DNA from: Chloroflexota bacterium
Lineage (GTDB): Bacteria; Chloroflexota; Dehalococcoidia; Lucifugimonadales; Australimonadaceae
Length of the DNA stretch: 7,711 nucleotides
Assembly: GCA_026713505.1 (NCBI GenBank)
Contig: JAPOOH010000635.1
Location: 1-7,711, forward strand
Direction: 5' to 3'
How positions within the stretch are numbered: position 1 is the stretch's first letter; each line of letters opens with the position of its first letter. Below the pieces are notes generated by a model that saw only the letters and a list, made by a program, of their open reading frames with translations, searched no databases and had not been told where the DNA came from. Shown piece by piece: positions 1 to 5,200 of the stretch. The position numbers and the translations under genes are program-made.

Positions 1-457
1 AGACGATGACGACGGCGGCGATGACGTGGACGATGGCGATCTGCACGGCCATGACCACGCCGCGCATCACCCGTGCCTCGCGCCCGAGGAAGTAGGACAC
101 GACCACGAACTTCCCATGCCCCGGCCCGAACGCATGGACGGCGCCGTAGGCGAACGCGACCGCAAGGGCCAGGAGGAAGGCGCCGAGGTTCTCGCCCCGC
201 TCGATGGCGTTCATGTGGAGGGCGACCTCGGCGTTGGCGCGGCGCTGGAAGTCCATCAGAAAGTCGGTGAAACCCTCGAACAGGCCGCCGTCTTCCTCGA
301 CGATCTCGACCTCGACAGGCGCGGGCGCGGGCGCTGCGGCATCGGTCTGTGAGAGCGCGAGCGGTGCCGTGAACAGGCCCGTCAAAAGCAGCACGCACAC
401 CAGACCCAGCAGCGCGGCCGGCCTGCGGCGACGGCGTCCATGGGGCGGATGGCTCAT
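1..457 (-). CDS. NicO-family nickel/cobalt permease, N-terminal 152 codons (cut by window edge)
   Basis: Integral inner-membrane transporter of the NicO/RcnA type, which moves Ni2+ or Co2+. I translated it by hand from the reverse strand; it is open to the window edge, so only the N-terminal part is present. An arginine-rich start (residues 7-12) and a hydrophobic segment (about 13-34) look like a signal anchor. An Ala/Pro and acidic stretch follows (about 37-56), then a membrane segment (about 91-108) leading into the family hallmark HAFGPGHGK at residues 108-116, whose His108 and His114 are the expected metal ligands. A further membrane segment begins with QIAIVHV (139-145). The start ATG lies 6 bp after the stop of the DUF1007 gene and has a good Shine-Dalgarno site, so the two genes are co-transcribed. 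Members include both importers and efflux pumps, and this fragment cannot decide the direction of transport. The family call is firm. Confidence 0.9.
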   Translation of the reverse strand, partial: MSHPPHGRRRRRPAALLGLVCVLLLTGLFTAPLALSQTDAAAPAPAPVEVEIVEEDGGLFEGFTDFLMDFQRRANAEVALHMNAIERGENLGAFLLALAVAFAYGAVHAFGPGHGKFVVVSYFLGREARVMRGVVMAVQIAIVHVIAAVVIV

Positions 458-463
458 CGCGGA

Positions 464-1054
464 TTATCCTTCGCACGCCAGCGTAACCGGCTGGGGATGG
501 CCGGATTGTGCGCCCTTGCCGCGCGCGATGCGGAACTTGCATCCCGGCGTCATCTCGCCGCTAACCAGCAGGAAGGGCGAATCGGAAAAGCTGAAATCCA
601 CGAAGTTCTCGCGATCGAACAGGCTGACCGACACCGGCTCTGCCTTCGGATCGAGAGGCGGTATAAGGCCCACGGAAAACTCGTAGACGAGTTGCGCCCG
701 CTCGATCCGCGCCGCAAACCGGTCCACTTCGAGGCCTTCGTGTATCTCCTCTCCGGACCAGATGTGAACGAAATAGTCGGCGGGTGAGAGCGGATCGAAG
801 GTCTCGGCGCGCAGGTTTCTGACCTCAAGAGGATTGAGCGTTCCATCCCCGTCCAGATCGTAAGTTTGGATGGTATGGGTGCTGTAGAAGTCGTCGAACG
901 TCCACGAAAAATTCAAGCCGCTGACGCGCTGTTCGTCGAACGCGACGGTGATCGTGGTTTCGACCCACACGTCCGGATTTGCGCGCGCCTCGGCTGCTGC
1001 CAGAAGTGGAAGCATTGCGAGAGCCAGCGCCCATGGCCTGACGATCGCCACCAT
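464..1054 (-). CDS. Secreted DUF1007 family protein (periplasmic partner of a metal permease)
   Basis: A 196-residue protein of the DUF1007 family (COG3683), annotated as an uncharacterised periplasmic component of a transport system and commonly found beside NicO permeases, as here. The signal peptide covers residues 1-25, with likely cleavage after Ala-Arg-Ala. The mature start NPDVWVE matches the family opening, usually H-P-H-V-W, but both histidines are absent. The family signature WTFDDFYS is at 51-58. DLDGDGTLNPLE at 66-77 is a textbook EF-hand loop (Asp at positions 1, 3 and 5, Gly at 6, Leu at 8, Glu at 12). The conserved P-V-x-V-S-L-F-D and F-V-D-F motifs are at 140-154. Cys172 and Cys194 could form a disulfide. 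The start is fixed by an in-frame TAA 9 bases upstream of the ATG (TAA CTT TCG ACC ATG). No Shine-Dalgarno site is visible, consistent with a leaderless mRNA. Its molecular role is not established; metal delivery to the permease is inference. Confidence 0.88.
   Translation of the reverse strand: MVAIVRPWALALAMLPLLAAAEARANPDVWVETTITVAFDEQRVSGLNFSWTFDDFYSTHTIQTYDLDGDGTLNPLEVRNLRAETFDPLSPADYFVHIWSGEEIHEGLEVDRFAARIERAQLVYEFSVGLIPPLDPKAEPVSVSLFDRENFVDFSFSDSPFLLVSGEMTPGCKFRIARGKGAQSGHPQPVTLACEG
466..471 (-). promoter_or_regulatory. Shine-Dalgarno site of the NicO gene, overlapping the upstream stop codon
   Basis: On the minus strand AAGGAT lies 8 nt before the NicO ATG (457) and its last base is the first base of the TAA stop of the DUF1007 gene (466-464). 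The arrangement suggests translational coupling of the two genes and supports the chosen NicO start. Confidence 0.7.
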
Positions 1055-1060
1055 GGTCGA

Positions 1061-1089
1061 AAGTTATGACATGTTGAGTGACATGTCAA
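1061..1089 (-). promoter_or_regulatory. Promoter of the DUF1007-NicO unit, predicted to give a leaderless transcript
   Basis: On the minus strand a perfect -35 box TTGACA (1089-1084) is followed by a 17-bp spacer and a weak -10 box TAACTT (1066-1061). Only six bases separate the -10 box from the ATG at 1054, so the expected transcription start coincides with the A of the start codon. This fits the lack of a Shine-Dalgarno site. The -35 box and spacing are strong; the -10 box matches consensus at only 3 of 6 positions. Confidence 0.5.
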
Positions 1090-1091
1090 TC
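1064..1091. promoter_or_regulatory. Inverted-repeat operator, NikR-like half-site spacing
   Basis: A 22-bp inverted repeat TGACATGT-N6-ACATGTCA (1067-1088) covers the promoter spacer and the -35 box, so a bound regulator would block RNA polymerase. Around the same centre (1077.5) the outer half-sites read TTATGAC-N14-GTCAATC. The E. coli NikR operator is GTATGAC-N14-GTCATAC; the left half agrees at 6 of 7 positions and the right at 5 of 7, with identical spacing. The inverted repeat is seen directly. Its assignment to a nickel-responsive regulator is inference from the match and the NicO gene downstream; another metalloregulator is possible. Confidence 0.5.
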
Positions 1092-1118
1092 GGCCTGTGA
1101 GCGAGCAGGAAATGCGCC

Positions 1119-1139
1119 GCCGCGCTGCACTCCCGCGGC
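1119..1139 (-). terminator. Weak terminator-like hairpin after the GntR gene
   Basis: GCCGCG (1119-1124) pairs with CGCGGC (1134-1139) across a 9-base loop, 27 bases beyond the GntR stop codon. No run of T follows on the minus strand, so it does not qualify as a clear intrinsic terminator and may be chance in GC-rich DNA. Confidence 0.2.
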
Positions 1140-1165
1140 TGAACGGAAGAAGTGCCGGGTGTGTG

Positions 1166-1912
1166 TTAGGGGCTGAGGTCCACGGGCCCGAGCGAGATCT
1201 GCGCGGGCGAGTCGGTCAGCGCCTCCATCACCTTCCTCTGGCTGCCGCGCAGCGCGTTCTCGGTCAGTTCCGCAGCCCGCTCGCCGTCGCCCTCGATCAG
1301 TGCCTCGACCAGGTCGTCGTGGAAGTGGTGGAACTCGTGTTCCCGCCGCTGCATGGCGAGGCCCAGGTGCACGATGCGCTCGTGCTGCTCCATGAGGCCG
1401 ACGACCAGGTTGACCAGGCGCTGGTTACCGGAGCTCTCCGCAACATAGCGGTGAAACTCGCGATTGGCCCGCAGGTAGGCCGCCTGGCCGGCCCTGTCGC
1501 CTTCCGGATAGGTCGCGTGCGCGGCCTCGTTGAGTGCGCGCAGGCGCTCGGCATCGACCTTGCCGGCGGCGAGCCTCACGGCGGTGACATCGAGCACGAG
1601 GCGGAGCTGGAAGATCTCCTGAATGTCGCGCAGCGTGACCGGGGAGACCGCGTTGCCCTGCCGCCCGCGCGAGACGATCAGCCCTTCCTGACGCAGGCGC
1701 ATCATGGCGCTGCGGATGGGCGCCTTGCTCATGCCGTAGCGTGCGACGAGCAAGCCCTCGGAGATCTCCTCGCCCGGCTGCAGGGCGCAGGAGATGATCT
1801 CGTCCTTGATCGTCGCGTAGGCGATATCGTTCAGGTTCGGCTCGGCCGTTCGCGTGCTTTCGGTCAGCGAATCAGAGGGTTGCGGGGCGGCTCGATGTTT
1901 CGTGGATGGCAT
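1166..1912 (-). CDS. GntR-family transcriptional regulator with FCD ligand-binding domain
   Basis: DNA-binding regulator of the FadR/VanR branch of the GntR family, 248 residues from the chosen start, a usual length. An N-terminal winged helix-turn-helix spans about residues 29-92 (LVARYGMSKAPIRSAMMRLRQEGLIV is its core, read in two parts: LVARYGMSKAPIR and SAMMRLRQEGLIV). An all-helical FCD effector domain spans about 97-232, with the family patterns FHRYVAESSGN (153-163) and FHDDLVEALIEGD (197-209). The frame stays open to 2083, but the extra 57 residues are Arg-rich and unlike the family. The only internal ATG before the DNA-binding domain is at 1912, with AAGGA 11 nt upstream, so I start there. 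The FCD metal site looks altered: the usual D-x3-H is N150-x3-H154, and Ser224 lies where the last His is expected. The effector is unknown. It is divergent from the adhesin gene and upstream of the metal unit on the same strand. Confidence 0.88.
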   Translation of the reverse strand: MPSTKHRAAPQPSDSLTESTRTAEPNLNDIAYATIKDEIISCALQPGEEISEGLLVARYGMSKAPIRSAMMRLRQEGLIVSRGRQGNAVSPVTLRDIQEIFQLRLVLDVTAVRLAAGKVDAERLRALNEAAHATYPEGDRAGQAAYLRANREFHRYVAESSGNQRLVNLVVGLMEQHERIVHLGLAMQRREHEFHHFHDDLVEALIEGDGERAAELTENALRGSQRKVMEALTDSPAQISLGPVDLSP

Positions 1913-2084
1913 GGATCGTCGGGTCCTTGCCGGCTCCTGCCGGCGGAGGCGGCCGCGCGGCGCGCCGGTGCTGCCCGAACGTAGCTCAAGTGTCTGCCGC
2001 TCGCGAGGGCCGGCACAATCGGGCGCGTGCGCCGCGGCGAATCGGCGAGAGACCCGCGCGTCGCGGCTGGTTATCGCACACAAA

Positions 2085-2215
2085 TGCAGCTATGATACTT
2101 ATCAAGATATATCTTAAACGATATAGAATAAACTGAGAACTGTATACCATATCTAGGGTAAGAATCTATATATGGTGGGATATGATACACTTACCAGCGA
2201 CTCGAGATAGCTCGG
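2085..2215. promoter_or_regulatory. AT-rich divergent promoter/operator region
   Basis: A sharp drop in GC within otherwise GC-rich DNA, with repeated ATATC/GATAT motifs. Two TATGATAC direct repeats (2091-2098, 2181-2188) lie 90 bp apart. A GTATAC palindrome at 2142-2147, within TGTATACCA, resembles the GT-n-AC core of operators of FCD-type GntR proteins. A possible plus-strand promoter for the adhesin is TTATCA (2099-2104), 17 bp, TATAGA (2122-2127), each box matching consensus at 4 of 6 positions. No minus-strand promoter for the regulator stood out. Role as a shared control region is inference. Confidence 0.45.
2146..2176. repeat. Imperfect inverted repeat in the AT-rich island
   Basis: ACCATATCTAG (2146-2156) and CTATATATGGT (2166-2176) are inverted copies, 10 of 11 positions pairing, separated by 9 bp. 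It partly overlaps the GTATAC palindrome. It could be an operator for a dimeric regulator or a hairpin in the adhesin leader RNA. Confidence 0.55.
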
Positions 2216-2260
2216 ATGCATTCGTGAACGCTAACGCCCACGAACGCTGGCCTTCCTTTA

Positions 2261-5200
2261 GTGCCCCGAACCTCTAATTCCGCTCATCGAAGCATGCTGT
2301 CGTCGGCCCGCGGGATGGGGCGCTTCTGCCTCCGCTGGCCAGGCCTCGTCGTCTTCGCCGTCGTCATCGCGTTCTCGGCGCTTCTTTCTACCCTCGTCGG
2401 GCCTCAGTCCCTTGCCCAGAGCCAAGGCACGAATCTTACCGATGATTGGGTCGACGGCGGTGGGAACGTAGAGGCAAGCACTGCCATGTTGATGATCAAC
2501 GAAGGAGAGACCAAGAGCTACAGCGTGCGGCTTACGAAGCAACCACACGAGGGAGCCGATCAAGACTGGTGGGTCATGATCGTGGTCGACGGCCATCGGC
2601 GCCCCGCCAGCTACTATCCTGATGAGAAGAATCCGATCGTCAGCTGGTCACCGTCGATCGGGAGAACATTCGACAGGGGCAACTGGTACATAGAGAAAGA
2701 CATCACAATTACGGCGCACCAGGATGACGACGAGGATGATCACACAATAATCTTTTCCTCCGAATTGTGGGATCACGACGCCTATTGTCCACCCGGGCTG
2801 CACGTCGACGAGGATGGTAACTCTATAATCCTAGCTCCGGTGACCGTCCGCATCATCGACGACGATAAGGACAAGCCCGAGCTCACCATCAGTGACACGA
2901 CGGTGGTCGAGGGAGGCAAGGCGCAATTCGACGTGACGCTGAGCCAGATGAGCAATGGGCCTGTGACAGTGCGTTACGCGACGTCGGATGGAACGGCCCA
3001 CGCGGGCGACGATTACACCACGATGTCTGACACTCTTGAATTTGAGGCCGGCGAAAGAACGAAGACTATCTCGGTGCCCATCATCGATGACAACCTCGAC
3101 GAAGCGGACGAGGAGTTCTCCGTAACCCTGAGCAGCCCAAACGGCGCCACTCTCTCCAACAACACCGCGACAGGGACCATCAACGACAACGACGATCCGA
3201 CTCTCTCCATCGCGGATGCGACGCCGGTGGACGAGGGCGGGACGGCAGAGTTCGTCGTGACAATGAGCATAGAGAGCACGCAAAGCGTGACGGTTACCTA
3301 CGGGACGAGGAGCGGAACGGCAGTCGCAGGGCAGGATTTCCAGACGACGTCGGGCATTCTGACTTTCAACCCGAACACCACGCAGCAGACCATCTCGGTG
3401 ACCACAACCGACGATGCGACCGACGAGGAGGACGGGGAGACCTTCACGGTGACGCTGAGCGCTCCCATCGGCGCGACGCTCGAAGACAGCTCCGCAACAG
3501 GAACCATCAGCGACAACGACGAGGCGAAGCTCTCCATCTCGGATGCCACGGCGGTTGAGGGAAACCCGGCGCGATTCGACGTGACGCTGAGCCCGGCGAG
3601 CGACCGGACCGTGACGGTGAGTTACGCGACGTCGGGGGTGACGGCGACCGAGGGCACGGACTACACCGGGACGTCCGGCACAACACTCAGGTTCTCGGCC
3701 GGTGAACTGCAGAAAACGATCGCGATAGCGACCCACACGGACTCAACCGTCGAGCCCGATGAAACCTTTACGGTCACGCTGAGCAGCCCGAGCGAAGCGG
3801 GCATAGAGGACGGCACCGCGACGGGGACGATCACCGACGATGACCTGCCGGCGCTCTCCATCGCGGACGCGCCGGCGGTGACCGAGGGTGAGACGGCACA
3901 GTTCGTCGTGACTCTGAGCGCGCCCAACATGGTTCCCGTGACGGTCAGCTACGAAACGGCAAGCGGGACCGCGACCGAGGGCACGGACTTCACCCGGACG
4001 ACCACCCCCCCGCTGAGCTTCAGCGCAAACAACTCGAACATGCCGCAGACCGAGACCATCTCGGTGCCGACGGAAGACGACAGTGACGAGGAGACGAGCG
4101 AGACCTTCACAGTCCGACTGACCAACGTCAACGGCGCAACAGTAGAGGATGGCACTGCAACGGGGACCATCAACGATAACGACGACCCGGACCCCAACCC
4201 GAACCCGAATCCCAACCCCAATCCCAACCCGAACCCGAACCCCAACCCCAACCCCGACCCCGACCCGGGCGATGACAACGAGAACAACGGCAGCAACGAG
4301 AACGGCAACAACGAGGGTGACGGAAATGGCGGCAACGGCGGCAACGGTAACGGTGACGGCAACGGCGGAAATGGAGGGAACGGCGACAACGGCGGAAACG
4401 GCGACAATGGAGGCAACGGAAACGGCGACGGAAACGGCGGAGGCAGTCTCCCAACCCTCTCCATCGCTGACGCGACTGCCATTGAGGGAGGCGGTGCGGG
4501 ATTCCTCGTAACGCTCAGCCCGGCGAGCGCAGAAACCGTGACGGTCGATTACCGGACGGTCAGCGGAACAGCCATCGCGGGAGAGGATTTCGACACCACG
4601 TCGGGCACTCTGACCTTCGCCCCCAACGCCACAGAGCAGACCATCACGGTTCAGACCCGCGAGGACGGTCTGGACGAGCCGGAAGAGATCTTTGCCTTGA
4701 CGCTGAGCAACCCCAGCGGGGCGACGCTGGCGGACACCAGCGCGACGGGGACGATCATCGATGTCGACTTCGCGACCGTCTCCATCGCGGACGCGACGGT
4801 GGAGGAGGGAAGCACGGCGGAGTTCGTCGTGACGCTCAGCGTGCCAAGTTGGCAGAGAGTGATGGTCAATTTCCAGACATCGGACAGAACGGCGGTTGCG
4901 GGCCAGGACTACGAGGCGACGTCCGGTACGCTCACCTTCTACCCCGGCGACACGCGGAAGCCTGTCCGGGTGCAAACGCGCGAGGACGATCTGGACGAGT
5001 CGGACGAAACATTCGGGGTGACGCTGATCGGACCGAGCGGCGCTACGCTGGCGGACGCCACCGCGACGGGCACGATCACCGACGACGACCAGGCGAGCCT
5101 CTCCATCGCGGATGCGACGGTGCAAGAGGGGAGCACGGCGGCATTCGTCGTGACGATGAGCGTACCGAGCACGCAGAACGTGACGGTGAGCTACCGGACA

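Larger units (their letters stand above)
1913..2260. other. Intergenic region between divergent GntR and adhesin genes
   Basis: About 350 bases without a gene. The part next to the regulator (1913-2084) is GC-rich and includes two GCCGGC palindromes (1929-1934, 1939-1944); it is open in the regulator's frame but not convincing as protein. The middle (about 2085-2215) is AT-rich. The last part holds a direct repeat GAACGCT at 2226-2232 and 2242-2248, 16 bp apart, just before the adhesin start. No tRNA or small RNA was recognised. Confidence 0.6.

Noticed and set aside
1097..1984. Open frame of 295 codons on the plus strand
   Set aside because: It is the complement of the GntR gene, which has clear winged-helix and FCD motifs; the plus-strand product resembles nothing and has no ribosome-binding site.
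1913..2083. N-terminal extension of the GntR protein to an upstream ATG at 2083
   Set aside because: The 57 extra residues are Arg/Ala-rich and not family-like; the start at 1912 gives a normal length and has AAGGA upstream.
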